Assembly: GCF_014195505.1 (NCBI RefSeq)
Contig: NZ_JACIBV010000001.1
Location: 5,766,001-5,830,000 of the forward strand
Source of the DNA: Nonomuraea dietziae
GTDB lineage: Bacteria > Actinomycetota > Actinomycetes > Streptosporangiales > Streptosporangiaceae
Direction: 5' to 3'
DNA: 64,000 bases
Each line of letters opens with the position of its first letter. Positions within the stretch are counted from its first letter, which is position 1. The position numbers were made by a program, and so were the translations under genes. The notes beneath the pieces were generated by a model, which saw only the letters and a list, made by a program, of their open reading frames with translations, was not told where the DNA came from and searched no databases. Positions 8,249 through 16,735 of this stretch are shown one piece after another.

Positions 8249-8743
8249 ATGGAGGAGGCACGGCAGTCCAGCGACGTCGCCGAGCACACCGCCCGGCTCC
8301 TCGACGGACTACGAGCCTTCGGCGCGAACTACACCGAGTTCACCGGCCGCTTCGCCGCCTGGCTCGGACTGCACTCGACCGACGCCACCGCCCTCGTGGA
8401 GATCCTGTACGCCGAGGACCAGGGCGCGCCCCTGTCGCCGACCCGCCTCAGCGAGCGCCTCTCACTGACGTCGGGCGCCACCACGAACCTGCTGAACCGC
8501 CTCGAGCGTCTCGGACATATCGTGCGCACCCGTGAACACGCCGACCGGCGCGTGGTGACCCTGCGCAGCAGCTCGCTCATCGAGGAGCCCGCGCGCGAGT
8601 TCTTCGGCCCCTTCGGGGAGCGCCTGGAGGCTCTGGTGGCCCAGTACCCGCCCGAGCAGCTCGAGCAGTTCGAGAACTTCCTCGGCGACCTGCGCGCGGC
8701 CATGACCGGCCTGCTCGCCGAGCAGGCGCCACCTCCTCGCTAG
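8249..8743 (+). CDS. MarR family transcriptional regulator
   Basis: A 164-residue protein with a central winged helix: LSPTRLSERLSLTSGATT (recognition helix) followed by the wing REHADRRVVTL, whose DRR is typical of MarR proteins. An AAGGAG at 8232-8237 precedes the ATG. It is divergent from the MFS-P450 operon with an obvious operator between them, so it most likely represses both that operon and itself until a ligand binds. Its stop overlaps that of the convergent GlxA-type gene. The ligand is unknown. Confidence 0.9.
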   Translation: MEEARQSSDVAEHTARLLDGLRAFGANYTEFTGRFAAWLGLHSTDATALVEILYAEDQGAPLSPTRLSERLSLTSGATTNLLNRLERLGHIVRTREHADRRVVTLRSSSLIEEPAREFFGPFGERLEALVAQYPPEQLEQFENFLGDLRAAMTGLLAEQAPPPR

Positions 8744-9732
8744 GTGCCCGATCCGGTCGCGGCCTGGGGGGTGGTGCGTGACTGGGTGAGCCTGTAGTGC
8801 GAGGGCGGGACGCCGTAACAGTCGAGGAAGGCCTGACGCAGGGTCTCGGCGGTGCCGAACCCGCAGCGGGCGGCCACGGCGGCCATGGGCAGGGAGGTGG
8901 AGGTCAGCAGGTGGGCGGCGGCCTCCGTACGCGCCAGCCGGACGAACTTGCCGGGGGTCTGCCCGAGATGCTTGAGGAACAGCCTGGTCAGGTGGCGCTC
9001 GCTCACGCCCGCGTCGGCGGCCAGCGTCGCCGCGGTCAGGTCGGCGTCCGGATGCCCGGTGATGTGGTCGACCACCCGCTTGATCAGGCTGTTGGACGGC
9101 GGCGGCGCGGCGGTGAACATGCTCATCTGCGCCTGGTTGCCCGGCCGCTGCAGGTAGGTCACCTGCTGCCTGGCCACGAGCCTGGCCAGGTCGGCGCCGT
9201 TGTCCTCCTCGATGAGGGCGAGGGTCAGGTCCAGGGCGCTGGTGACGCCTGCCGAGGTGTAGACGTTGCCGTCCTGGACGAAGATGGGGTCGGGATCGAC
9301 GTGCACCTCGGGGTGGCGCGCGGCGAGCTCGTCCGCCCACCGCCAGTGGGTGGTGGCCCGCCGGCCGTCGAGGAGACCGGCGGCGGCCAGGATCCACGTC
9401 CCCGTGCACACCGACCCCACGCGGCGGCTCTCCCGCGCCAACCGGCGGACGTGCGCCAGGACCAGCCGGTTGGCCGCCGCGTCCTGGCTTCCGATCCCTC
9501 CCGACACGAGCAGGGTGTCGATCGGTCCTGTGACCCGTTCGAGGGTCTCGCCGGCATGGAGGGTCACGGTGGGATTGCACTCGATGGGACGGCCTCCCGG
9601 CGTGGCCAGGCGGACCTTGTAGTACGGGGCCGCGCCGTACCAGTTGGCGCACTCCAGCGTCGACACCACGCAGGCGATGTCGAGCAGCTCTGCGGCGTCG
9701 TACCCGACGATCACGAAATGCCGCTCGCTCAT
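8740..9732 (-). CDS. GlxA family AraC-type regulator (DJ-1/PfpI domain plus HTH)
   Basis: 330 residues in two parts. Residues 1 to about 190 form a class I glutamine amidotransferase-like (DJ-1/PfpI) domain; the nucleophile elbow reads VGSVCTGTWILAAAGLLDG, with Cys in the expected place. Residues 220 to 320 are an AraC DNA-binding domain with two helix-turn-helix motifs (LAADAGVSERHLTRLF and MAAVAARCGFGTAETLRQAF). Proteins of this type activate genes in response to an unknown small molecule and rarely show enzymatic activity. It is divergent from a small membrane protein gene, the probable target. Start ATG 9732. Confidence 0.9.
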   Translation of the reverse strand: MSERHFVIVGYDAAELLDIACVVSTLECANWYGAAPYYKVRLATPGGRPIECNPTVTLHAGETLERVTGPIDTLLVSGGIGSQDAAANRLVLAHVRRLARESRRVGSVCTGTWILAAAGLLDGRRATTHWRWADELAARHPEVHVDPDPIFVQDGNVYTSAGVTSALDLTLALIEEDNGADLARLVARQQVTYLQRPGNQAQMSMFTAAPPPSNSLIKRVVDHITGHPDADLTAATLAADAGVSERHLTRLFLKHLGQTPGKFVRLARTEAAAHLLTSTSLPMAAVAARCGFGTAETLRQAFLDCYGVPPSHYRLTQSRTTPQAATGSGT

Positions 9733-9830
9733 GGCCCGACTCTAGGCCGGACTGACCGGGTACCCAAGATTCCGGACCACCCCGATCGCCTTACCTTGGG
9801 CGCGCCCGGCCCCGATCGCATAGTCGAACC

Positions 9831-10235
9831 ATGACGCAGACAGCGACGACAGCGCGCGGATGGCGCCGGTTCACCCTCCACTACGTCGAGATGATCATCG
9901 CGATGTTCGTCGGGATGTTCGCCCTGGGCTTCCTCCAGTCCGCCGTCGGCCTCGGCTTCTCCCACGCGCAGCACCCCGAGCTCGGCTACCTGGTGATGGC
10001 CTTCAACATGTCCGTCGGGATGGCCGCCTGGATGAGGTTCCGCGGCCACGCCTGGCAGCCCACCCTCGAGATGTGCGCCGCGATGTTCGCCCCCGCCGTC
10101 CCGCTCTTCCCCCTGCTCTGGCTGGGCGTCATCGACGCCGGCGGGCTGATGCTCCTCGCGCACGTGGCCATGTTCCCCCTCATGCTCGGCGCGATGCTGC
10201 TGCGCCGCACGGAGTACACCCACTGCACGGGCTGA
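9831..10235 (+). CDS. Small polytopic membrane protein of unknown function
   Basis: 134 residues with about four hydrophobic helices and a Met-rich composition (MIIAMFVGMFALGF, VMAFNMSVGMAAWMRFRG). The short cytoplasmic N-terminus is basic and the C-terminus is RRTEYTHCTG. Similar actinobacterial proteins are sometimes labelled FliP-like, but no flagellar context exists here and I do not accept that name. It stands opposite the GlxA-type regulator, which probably controls it, and converges with the PepSY gene. Confidence 0.7.
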   Translation: MTQTATTARGWRRFTLHYVEMIIAMFVGMFALGFLQSAVGLGFSHAQHPELGYLVMAFNMSVGMAAWMRFRGHAWQPTLEMCAAMFAPAVPLFPLLWLGVIDAGGLMLLAHVAMFPLMLGAMLLRRTEYTHCTG

Positions 10236-10256
10236 GACCCGTCCGGCGAACAACGT

Positions 10257-11633
10257 CTAGCGGGTCGCCCTGGCGCGAAGTCCGAGCAGGACGTCGATGA
10301 CCAGGAAGGCGGCCAGTGAGATGCCCATCAGGGGCAGGAACCAGCCGACGGCCACGGCGATCACGCTCAGGGGAGCAAGGACGGCCCCGTGCGCCTTCCG
10401 CCACCCGCCGCGCGGGTACGGCCTGCCGAAACCGCGGGTCGGGCGGCGCTGCCACCACATCCGGTAGCCGAGCACGATGAGCGTGATCACGACACTTGCC
10501 AGGAGGGCCAGCAGGACCTGGTTGGCCAGGCCGAACAGCAGCCCCATGTGACCGTCGATGCCCCACCTGGTGAGTTTGGCGGCCAGCGGATAGTCCGCGA
10601 AGCGCAGCTCGGCGGTGACCTTGCCGGTGGCGTCCACAGCCACCTGGTCCAGGCGTTGGGGGAGGCTCTTGTCGATCTCCTTGACCAGATAGGGGGCGCC
10701 TGCCTCACCAGGCCAGACAATCTCCAGCGGACCCGACAGCCCCTTGCCTGCCGCGGCCTGGACGACGCGGTCCACATCTGCGCTCGCCCCGCCGTGCTGG
10801 TGGCCGCTGTCACCTGAGTGGGCGGCGTGCTCGCCGGACGAGGTGGAGATCGCCGGAGTGGTCCAACCGAGCGCGGCGCGAAGCTCGTCGACGTTCTCAC
10901 CTGCGTACTTCGACCACGTCAACCCGGTGGCGGACAGGAAGAGCAGGCCCACCACGGCCCACAGCCCCACCGATCCGTGCCAGGAGAGGGCGCGGCGCGC
11001 TCCCGAAAGCGAGCGGTCAGGAGCGATGAGGCCGCGCAGGCCGCGCTTCCTGCGACGCCTGGAGATCCACAGAACCAGCCCGCACAGGGCGACGATCCAC
11101 AGCCAGCTGGCTGCCAGCTCGCTGTAGATCCTCCCCGGTTCGCCCAGATGCAGGTGCCGGTGCAGGTGGGAGATCCAGGCCCGGACCGGGAGCGCGCCTG
11201 AACTGCCGTAGCTGTCCAGGACGCCGCGCACCTGAGCGGTGTACGGGTCGACGAAGACCGCCAGCTGGGTGCTCTCCGGCAGGCCGGGCACGTCCATCAG
11301 TACCCGCGTGGTGGCGTCGGGCTCGTCCGCCGGCCGTACTGCGGTGACCTTGCCGTCCGGGCGTGCCGTCTGCGCGGCGGCGACCTGCCGGGTGAGCGGC
11401 AGCCGGGACTCGCCCACCGGCGCGGTCAGTTCGTGCCGGTAGACGATCTGCTCGATCTGGTAGGACGCCGCGTACAGGAGCCCGGTGGAGGCGGCGACGA
11501 GGAGGAAGGGGGCGATGAGTATGCCGGCGTAGAAGTGCAGCCGCAGGACCAGAGGCCTGAGGGCGGTCCACGCGGTTCCTCGTCCGGGGGACTGCTCAGG
11601 GTCGGCGGCGGAGCGCACGTCGGTAGAAGTCAT
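10257..11633 (-). CDS. PepSY domain-containing membrane protein (iron-uptake/reductase type)
   Basis: 458 residues with four main membrane helices, the pattern of PepSY_TM proteins (PiuB-like). The first helix follows LRLHFYAGILIAPFLL, with a conserved His; a second conserved block is WISHLHRHLHLGE near residue 170; a third is LSWHGSVGLWAVVGLL. These histidines may bind heme or metal. Between helices lies a His-rich insert (GEHAAHSGDSGHQHGG) that could also bind metal. The family is linked to ferric-siderophore or copper handling; the exact job is unknown. Start ATG 11633 is preferred over an upstream in-frame start at 11702. The membrane protein at 12349 lies upstream on the same strand and may share an operon. 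Confidence 0.85.
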   Translation of the reverse strand: MTSTDVRSAADPEQSPGRGTAWTALRPLVLRLHFYAGILIAPFLLVAASTGLLYAASYQIEQIVYRHELTAPVGESRLPLTRQVAAAQTARPDGKVTAVRPADEPDATTRVLMDVPGLPESTQLAVFVDPYTAQVRGVLDSYGSSGALPVRAWISHLHRHLHLGEPGRIYSELAASWLWIVALCGLVLWISRRRRKRGLRGLIAPDRSLSGARRALSWHGSVGLWAVVGLLFLSATGLTWSKYAGENVDELRAALGWTTPAISTSSGEHAAHSGDSGHQHGGASADVDRVVQAAAGKGLSGPLEIVWPGEAGAPYLVKEIDKSLPQRLDQVAVDATGKVTAELRFADYPLAAKLTRWGIDGHMGLLFGLANQVLLALLASVVITLIVLGYRMWWQRRPTRGFGRPYPRGGWRKAHGAVLAPLSVIAVAVGWFLPLMGISLAAFLVIDVLLGLRARATR

Positions 11634-11773
11634 GGGGGATCTCCGTTCACGGGGACGCGCACATCGACAGGTACGCCTCACCTCGGGTGGGGGTTCAGCC
11701 ACGCACCGGCGTGGCGGGACACGGGCGCGGCGGCAGCGGCCTGCCGTGACCCGCGGACCGGGCTACAGCCCGG

Positions 11774-12349
11774 TCAGAGAACGGAGAGGAGCGTGGGAGG
11801 TCCGCGCCGGCGGACACCGGTGGCGAGCAGGATGCGCCGCAGCCGGTCCGCCTCGTGATCTGTCCGAGGACGGCGCGGCACGCGTGGCACGACCAGCGCA
11901 CCCGCGAGGACGAGCAGTCCTGTCCACAGCGCACCCAGCGACGTGACTGCCAGGTGGAGGATGGTGGCCAGGCTCGACTCGCCCCGCTCCAGCCACCAGG
12001 ACGACATGACGGCGATCGCGACGTGGACGAGCAGCATGCCCAGGCCGCTGGTGCCGTGAGCGTGGACCGGCGCGGCGAGCGGTGGGGTCGCCGCGCCGGC
12101 GGTGAACAGGTGGTGCATGCCGTACTGCGCGGCGAAACACGCGGCGAGCAGCACACCCACGCCTCGTTGGCGACGGCCGAGGAGGAAAGCTCCGGCCCAG
12201 GTCAGCGCCACGGCACCGGCCAGGGTGCTCGGGCGTACGGCGGCGCCGCCCGCCAGCACGTGCAGGGCCGCCGACACCAGCACGCAGGCCACGGCGAACA
12301 CCGTGGCGCGTATGGCGCGCAGAAGAGGCCGACCGACATGCACCCGCAC
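11774..12349 (-). CDS. Conserved membrane protein, partner of the PepSY gene
   Basis: 191 residues with about five hydrophobic segments and a basic C-terminus. The middle has a His pair in a membrane segment (QYGMHHLFTAG) and PVHAHGTSGLG shortly after. Start GTG 12349 is chosen for the GGGAGG nine bases ahead. It lies 140 bp upstream of the PepSY gene on the same strand. Genes of this kind often sit beside PepSY and metal-handling genes in actinobacteria, so a shared role in metal or heme chemistry is plausible but unproven. A 15-bp palindrome at 12380-12394 lies in its promoter region. Confidence 0.65.
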   Translation of the reverse strand: MRVHVGRPLLRAIRATVFAVACVLVSAALHVLAGGAAVRPSTLAGAVALTWAGAFLLGRRQRGVGVLLAACFAAQYGMHHLFTAGAATPPLAAPVHAHGTSGLGMLLVHVAIAVMSSWWLERGESSLATILHLAVTSLGALWTGLLVLAGALVVPRVPRRPRTDHEADRLRRILLATGVRRRGPPTLLSVL

Positions 12350-12379
12350 ATGGTGCCACCTCCCACGCCCCTGTCACCA

Positions 12380-12394
12380 CGTGTGATTCACACG
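12380..12394. promoter_or_regulatory. Short perfect palindrome in the promoter region of the membrane-protein/PepSY genes
   Basis: CGTGTG and CACACG arms flank ATT, about 30 bp ahead of the GTG start at 12349. Position and symmetry suggest an operator. The regulator is unknown. Confidence 0.4.
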
Positions 12395-12478
12395 AGGTCG
12401 TGAGGGGGACGGGCCGTGCTCCCTCCGCTGCCAGCCGAAGCCGGATGACGTTGTGCGGGGTGACGTGCACGGTACGGA

Positions 12479-12523
12479 GTGACGTTGTGTGGGGTGACGT
12501 TGTGTGGGGTGACGTTGTGTGGG
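12479..12523. repeat. Three exact tandem copies of a 15-bp unit
   Basis: GTGACGTTGTGTGGG occurs three times head to tail (12479, 12494, 12509). Related partial copies lie just upstream (ATGACGTTGTGCGGG near 12446). The array lies in the 248-bp gap between two minus-strand genes and is read in one frame as HTTSP repeats, but no gene there is convincing. Confidence 0.85.
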
Positions 12524-12590
12524 TGACGGACAAGCGCTGCCGTCACCCGGACGTCATCGACCGGGCGTGACGGACAAGGGCTGCCGTCAC
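12523..12590 (-). terminator. Two near-identical hairpins after the MFS gene
   Basis: GTGACGG and CCGTCAC arms with a 10-base loop occur twice (12523-12546 and 12567-12590); the loops differ by one base. They lie immediately beyond the stop codon of the minus-strand MFS gene at 12598. They probably act as terminators or mRNA-end stabilisers. No T-run follows, as is common in GC-rich actinobacteria. Confidence 0.5.
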
Positions 12591-12597
12591 ACCGACT

Positions 12598-14142
12598 TCA
12601 GCGATCGGCTCCCTTGAGCTCGCCGGCGTTGTTCGCCCGGGCCGGCAGGAGCAGGGCGGTGATGACCACAGCCACGGACAGAACCGCGCCGATGATGAAG
12701 GCCAGTCGCATGCCCTCGAGGTTGGCCAGCACGTCGGTGACTCCCGAGGACTTCAGGGCATCGGCGCGCGCGCTCATCACGGTGATCACGAGCGCGGTGC
12801 CGAAGGCCGCGGCGACCTGCTGCAGGGTGCTCAGGATCGAGCTGCCGTGGGAGTAGAGGTGCGGGGGAACCGCTCCGAGCCCGAGGGTGAAGACCGGGGT
12901 GAAGGTCGCGGCCAGGCTAACCATCAGCAGCGCGTGCAGACCGAGGAGCTGCCAGAACGGCATGGTCATCGTGACCTGGGTGAAGCCGGTGAGCGCGAGC
13001 GTGATCCCGATCGCGCCCGGGATGACCAGGACCCGGCCGCCGAACCGGTCGAACAGGCGGCCGACGGTCGGACCGAGCAGCCCCATCGCGAGGGCGCCCG
13101 GCATCACGAGGAGCCCGGTCTGCAGGGCGCTGAGCCCGCGGACGTTCTGCAGGTAGAGCGGTAGCAGGATCATCGAACCGAGCATCGCCATGAAGGAGAC
13201 CGACATCAGGATCAGCGCGACCGTGTAGGTGCGGTGGCGCAGGGTGCGCAGGTCCATCAGCGGTGCGCCGCGCTTCTGCAACCTCAGTTGGCGGAAGACG
13301 AAGACGGCGATGGTGATCAGGCCGGCCGCCACGATCGCGGCGGCGACGCGGACGTCGCCGCTCTCGAAGTGGCTGAGCCCGTAGACCAGGCCGCCGAAGC
13401 CGGCCGCGGCGGTCGCCGCGCTGAACCAGTCGATGGTGCTGAGCCGGGGCTCGCCGACGTTCTTGAGCTGCCGCAGGCCACTCCAAGTGATCACGGCGGC
13501 GATGGGGAGCACCAGGGCGAAGAGCAGACGCCAGGTCCCGAACTGGAGGATCACCCCGGAGATCGCCGGACCCATCGCGGGCGCCACCGAGATGGCCAGG
13601 GAGACGTTACCCATCACCCGGCCCCTGTCCGACTCGGGCACCACCTGCATCAGCGTGGTCATCAGCAGCGGCATCATCACAGCGGTGCCCGACGCCTGGA
13701 TGATGCGGGCGCCCAGCAGCACCTCGAACGTCGGCGCGGCGGCGGCCAACGCCGTGCCGATCAGGAACAGACTCATCGCGGTGGCGTACGCGCGGCGGGT
13801 GGACACCCGCTGCAGGAACCACCCGGTGATCGGGATGACCGCGGCCATGGTCAGCATGAAGGCGGTCGAGAGCCACTGCGCGGTCTGCTCCGTGATCTGC
13901 AACGCGACCATCAGCTGGGGGATCGCGTTGATCATGATCGTCTCGTTGAGGATGACCACGAACGTGGCGAGCACCAGCAGCCAGATCACGGGCGGGGTGC
14001 GCCCTGGAACGGTCGCCGTGGGGGTGGCAGGTGAGTCGAGCAGGGGGCTGGACACGGAACCTCGATCCGGGTTGTCTGGCACAAGGTGGTCGTGGCTGGT
14101 GTCCCAGCCTTCAATCGCACGATCGGTCATGGCCATGCACAT
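12598..14142 (-). CDS. MFS multidrug exporter, DHA2 family
   Basis: About 514 residues with 14 likely helices after a 50-residue polar N-terminus. DHA2 features include VVILNETIMINAIPQLM (helix 1), QWLSTAFMLTMAAVIP, ARIIQASGTAVMMPLLM and the LLPLYLQNVRGLSALQTG block. It probably expels drugs or toxic metabolites. Several in-frame ATGs (14142, 14136, 14130) compete as start; none has a strong ribosome binding site, so the first is given. It stands alone, followed by twin hairpins. A small palindrome at 14185-14195 may be its operator. Confidence 0.88.
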   Translation of the reverse strand: MCMAMTDRAIEGWDTSHDHLVPDNPDRGSVSSPLLDSPATPTATVPGRTPPVIWLLVLATFVVILNETIMINAIPQLMVALQITEQTAQWLSTAFMLTMAAVIPITGWFLQRVSTRRAYATAMSLFLIGTALAAAAPTFEVLLGARIIQASGTAVMMPLLMTTLMQVVPESDRGRVMGNVSLAISVAPAMGPAISGVILQFGTWRLLFALVLPIAAVITWSGLRQLKNVGEPRLSTIDWFSAATAAAGFGGLVYGLSHFESGDVRVAAAIVAAGLITIAVFVFRQLRLQKRGAPLMDLRTLRHRTYTVALILMSVSFMAMLGSMILLPLYLQNVRGLSALQTGLLVMPGALAMGLLGPTVGRLFDRFGGRVLVIPGAIGITLALTGFTQVTMTMPFWQLLGLHALLMVSLAATFTPVFTLGLGAVPPHLYSHGSSILSTLQQVAAAFGTALVITVMSARADALKSSGVTDVLANLEGMRLAFIIGAVLSVAVVITALLLPARANNAGELKGADR

Positions 14143-14184
14143 ACTGACTGGCGCCACCGACAAAAACGCGTCGACCGCGTCCAC

Positions 14185-14195
14185 CTTGCGGCAAG
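14185..14195. promoter_or_regulatory. Short palindrome upstream of the second MFS exporter
   Basis: CTTGC and GCAAG arms around one base, 43 bp ahead of the exporter start. It could be a TetR- or MarR-type half-site. Evidence is only symmetry and position. Confidence 0.25.
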
Positions 14196-14726
14196 TGAGG
14201 TGAGATGTCACCCGGTTTTCACCGGCAGCAGAGACGATCTCCAGATCGCACAGAAGAGCCCATTTCGCTCCACGGCCTGGGCGAACACCTCGCACGGCAC
14301 CCGCCCGACCGATCCGCTCACCGTGACGACTGGTCCCTGGTGCCGCCGTCGAAGGCCGGGCGGGGTTCGTTCCCCGTCGCCGTCCGCCGGCATCCATCCG
14401 GTGCGGGTAGCCAGGCGGAACAGCGCCTGGCGTAGATCATCGACGCCGGAGCGAACCCGTTGAAAGGCTGGATGACCAGCCATCCCTTGACCCACCAGCG
14501 GCACGGCGCACGAAGCACCACTCCCGCAGATGTCGTGCGAGGTCGCTCGCTTCGAGGCCGGTGACGTCTCGCCGAAGCACTCGAAGGACGTCTCAGCGTC
14601 CAATCCAACCGCTCCGCGAGGCAAGCTGACTCGGCCGTAGATCGCCCCGAATGCCTCGGTGCTCGGGAAGGCCAACTACACCTGGTACGGCATGTACGAG
14701 GTCAGAGGCCCGTGCGCGCACGTGGC
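14196..14726. other. Gene-poor stretch without a recognisable gene
   Basis: Open frames exist on both strands but none has a convincing start, codon pattern or family motif. The stretch borders the recombinase remnant and is probably decayed accessory DNA. Confidence 0.5.
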
Positions 14727-14862
14727 GTGGTCGAGCTTCTGGAGAAAACTGATCCCGAGCCGAAAGGCCAAGATCTACGCGGAGCTGGGGCTCGACCAGC
14801 CCTCACAACGGAAAGTGCTGATCACCGCGAGCAGTGATCAGCACCATATCGGTGAGGATTTT
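14727..14862 (+). pseudogene. Fragment of a serine recombinase C-terminus (copy A)
   Basis: Read with one frameshift near 14760, this gives VVELLEKTDPEPK then AKIYAELGLDQPSQRKVLIT. It parallels the second fragment at 17860-18000 (LVEVLERADPTRKARIYTHL, then YHPSQHKVLVAV). Both resemble the extreme C-terminus of actinobacterial serine recombinases, where a polar helix is followed by a LGL.LTYHP-type strand. Only about 45 residues survive. It ends directly at a 24-base copy of the tRNA-Leu 3' end. Confidence 0.6.
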
Positions 14863-14886
14863 GTGTCCGAGGGGCGTGTTGAACCG
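14863..14886. repeat. Degenerate copy of the tRNA-Leu 3' end (candidate att remnant)
   Basis: Twenty of 24 bases match 18002-18025, the 3' end of tRNA-Leu, in the same orientation and with the first 12 bases (GTGTCCGAGGGG) identical. In both places the repeat directly follows a recombinase fragment. This is the layout expected of an integration site left by a lost element. Confidence 0.55.
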
Positions 14887-15440
14887 TTCGCCTACCTTCT
14901 TGAGCGGGGAGAACGGTGGCTCGACCTGGATAGGGTCAACTGAGGTACGGGACGGCGCGCCGGGGAACACGCGCTCACCCGCATCCGCGTCGACCGATCA
15001 TCAGCAAGAGCAGGACCTGCTTCCGCGGCATCCATCGGACGTCGCGAGATTCGTCTGCGCTTGCCTGGGTCAATGGCGTACACGGTGATCAGGATTCCAC
15101 TCGGCCACCCCACCAGGCCGCCCCAAGCGAGATGACCGTCTCGGGGCCGGACGTCCCCGCCGAAGGCATGATCTGACGGTCACTGACTGCGGCCCGTACG
15201 TCGGTTGGCTTGCCGTTCTCCGTGGTGACTTCGACCGGCTCAGGTGATCCGTCGCGGCGATCGGCGCGTGGGCGGTGCTGGCCGCGACCGGCCGGAGAGC
15301 CGCAGCGCGGCCAGCAGACCGCCCAAACGCGCTGGACGTGATGGATCGTGGGTTCCGCCCTCGCCGAGTTTCGTGCAGCTGTCGTTCCGCTGGTTCTACT
15401 GGGGAGACCGCGACAATGAACGTGTCGGCCTGGCCCTCCC
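14887..15440. other. Gene-poor stretch, no recognisable gene
   Basis: A minus-strand frame ending near 15089 (VISLGAAWWGGRVES) is open but has no recognisable family or start. Nothing else stands out. The DNA lies inside the candidate degenerate element. Confidence 0.45.
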
Positions 15441-16412
15441 TCAGTTCCGGGCGCCGCCCGCACGAGGACCGGCGGATCTGAAGGAGGCGCGGTAGGACTG
15501 CGGCGTGACCCCGACGACACGCTTGAAGCGCTCGCGGAAGGCGGTGGCCGAGCTGAACCCGGACTGCGCCGCGACCCGTTCCACGCCGTGGTCGGTGCTC
15601 TCCAGCAGGAACTGCGCCCGGCGCACCCGGGCCCGCAGCAGCCACTGCAGCGGCGTGGTGCCGGTCTGCTCGCGGAAGCGGCGGCTGAACGTACGCTCGC
15701 TCAGACCACTGCGCGCGGCCAGATCCGCCAGCGTGATCTCCTGGGCGAGGTGCTCCTCGATCCACGCCAGCACCGGCTCCAGCAGCGAGCCCCGGGGCAC
15801 CGGCGGCAGGGCGTGCGTGACGAACTGCGCCTGCCCGCCCTCCCGTTCCAGCGGCACCACCGACAGCCGGGCGGAGTCGGCGGCCACGGCCGAGCCGAAG
15901 TCGCGGCGGATGAGGTGCAGGCACAGGTCCAGCCCCGCCGCCGCCCCGGCCGAGGTGAGGATCTGGCCGTTGTCGACGTACAGCACGTCCGGCCGCACGT
16001 CGATCAGCGGGTACGCCTCGGCCAGCCGCCGCGCCGCCGTCCAGTGGGTGGTGGCGCTCAGCCCGTCCAGCAGGCCGGCCGCGGCGAGGGTGAAGGCGCC
16101 CACGCAGATGGAGGCGATCCTGGTGCCGCCGGCCGCCGCCGCGCGCAGGGCCGCGAGCACCTCCGGGTCGGGCGGCGCGGCCGGTTCGGAGCGGCCTGGC
16201 ACGATGACGGTGTCGGCCTCGCGCAGAGCCTCCAGCCCGTACGGGGCGACGATCGTGAACGCCTCGCTGGTCACCTGCGGCGTCCGCGCGCACACCCGGA
16301 CCCGGTACGGGCGGCGCCCGTCGGCGAGGGCGGCCCGCCCGAACACCTCGACCGGCGTGGCCAGGTCGGCCGGCACCACGTGGTCCTGGGCCAAGACGGC
16401 GATCGTGTGCAT
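15441..16412 (-). CDS. GlxA family AraC-type regulator (second copy)
   Basis: 323 residues: an N-terminal DJ-1/PfpI domain starting MHTIAVLAQDHVVPADLATP, with nucleophile elbow IASICVGAFTLAAAGLLDG, and a C-terminal AraC domain (LADLAARSGLSERTFSRRF and VERVAAQSGFSSATAFRERF). It has the same architecture as the protein at 8740-9732 but is clearly divergent from it. Start ATG 16412 matches the family; an in-frame start at 16433 is possible. It is divergent from the DUF6010 membrane protein gene, again a small membrane protein as probable target. It sits between two tRNA-Leu 3' end copies, so it may have come with a mobile element. Confidence 0.9.
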   Translation of the reverse strand: MHTIAVLAQDHVVPADLATPVEVFGRAALADGRRPYRVRVCARTPQVTSEAFTIVAPYGLEALREADTVIVPGRSEPAAPPDPEVLAALRAAAAGGTRIASICVGAFTLAAAGLLDGLSATTHWTAARRLAEAYPLIDVRPDVLYVDNGQILTSAGAAAGLDLCLHLIRRDFGSAVAADSARLSVVPLEREGGQAQFVTHALPPVPRGSLLEPVLAWIEEHLAQEITLADLAARSGLSERTFSRRFREQTGTTPLQWLLRARVRRAQFLLESTDHGVERVAAQSGFSSATAFRERFKRVVGVTPQSYRASFRSAGPRAGGARN

Positions 16413-16735
16413 GACGGACACCGTAGCGGCCACGGCCCCGCCCGAAGCAGTACGTCGGGAACCGCCCAGACGCCCCGCCGGAAGCAGCGCGTCGGGACCG
16501 CCAGCCCCCAGCCGAAGCCGCGTTGTCGAGGGGGACGGCCCGGACGCCCCGCCCGGGCCTTCGTGGCCGGCCGGGCGGTGCCGAAGGTGAGAGCCGACGC
16601 ATACGAGAGGGTCGGTGGCGGGAACCCGTGGGAAATTGTCGATTCAGCCCATGGGGCAGCGGGGGCGGGCGTCCTAGTCTGGCGCCGCCCCCCTCTCCTT
16701 CCCTTCACGTTTCGCAGAACGGTACGCCGCATCTC
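16413..16735. other. Divergent promoter region with a two-copy imperfect repeat
   Basis: The gap between the GlxA-type and DUF6010 genes holds two imperfect copies of a roughly 30-bp unit (GAAGCAGTACGTCGGGAACC near 16446, GAAGCAGCGCGTCGGGACC near 16483). These could be direct-repeat binding sites for the AraC-type regulator. No clear -10/-35 pair was found. Confidence 0.35.

Noticed and set aside
9831..10235. FliP-like flagellar export protein
   Set aside because: Too short, no FliP motifs and no flagellar genes nearby.
11763..12533. A minus-strand frame starting with HTTSP repeats
   Set aside because: The repeats are the 15-bp array read as protein. The remainder overlaps the better-supported membrane protein in another frame.
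14208..14675. A 155-codon minus-strand frame, considered as a transposase or regulator remnant
   Set aside because: No recognisable motif, no ribosome binding site and frames of equal quality on the other strand.
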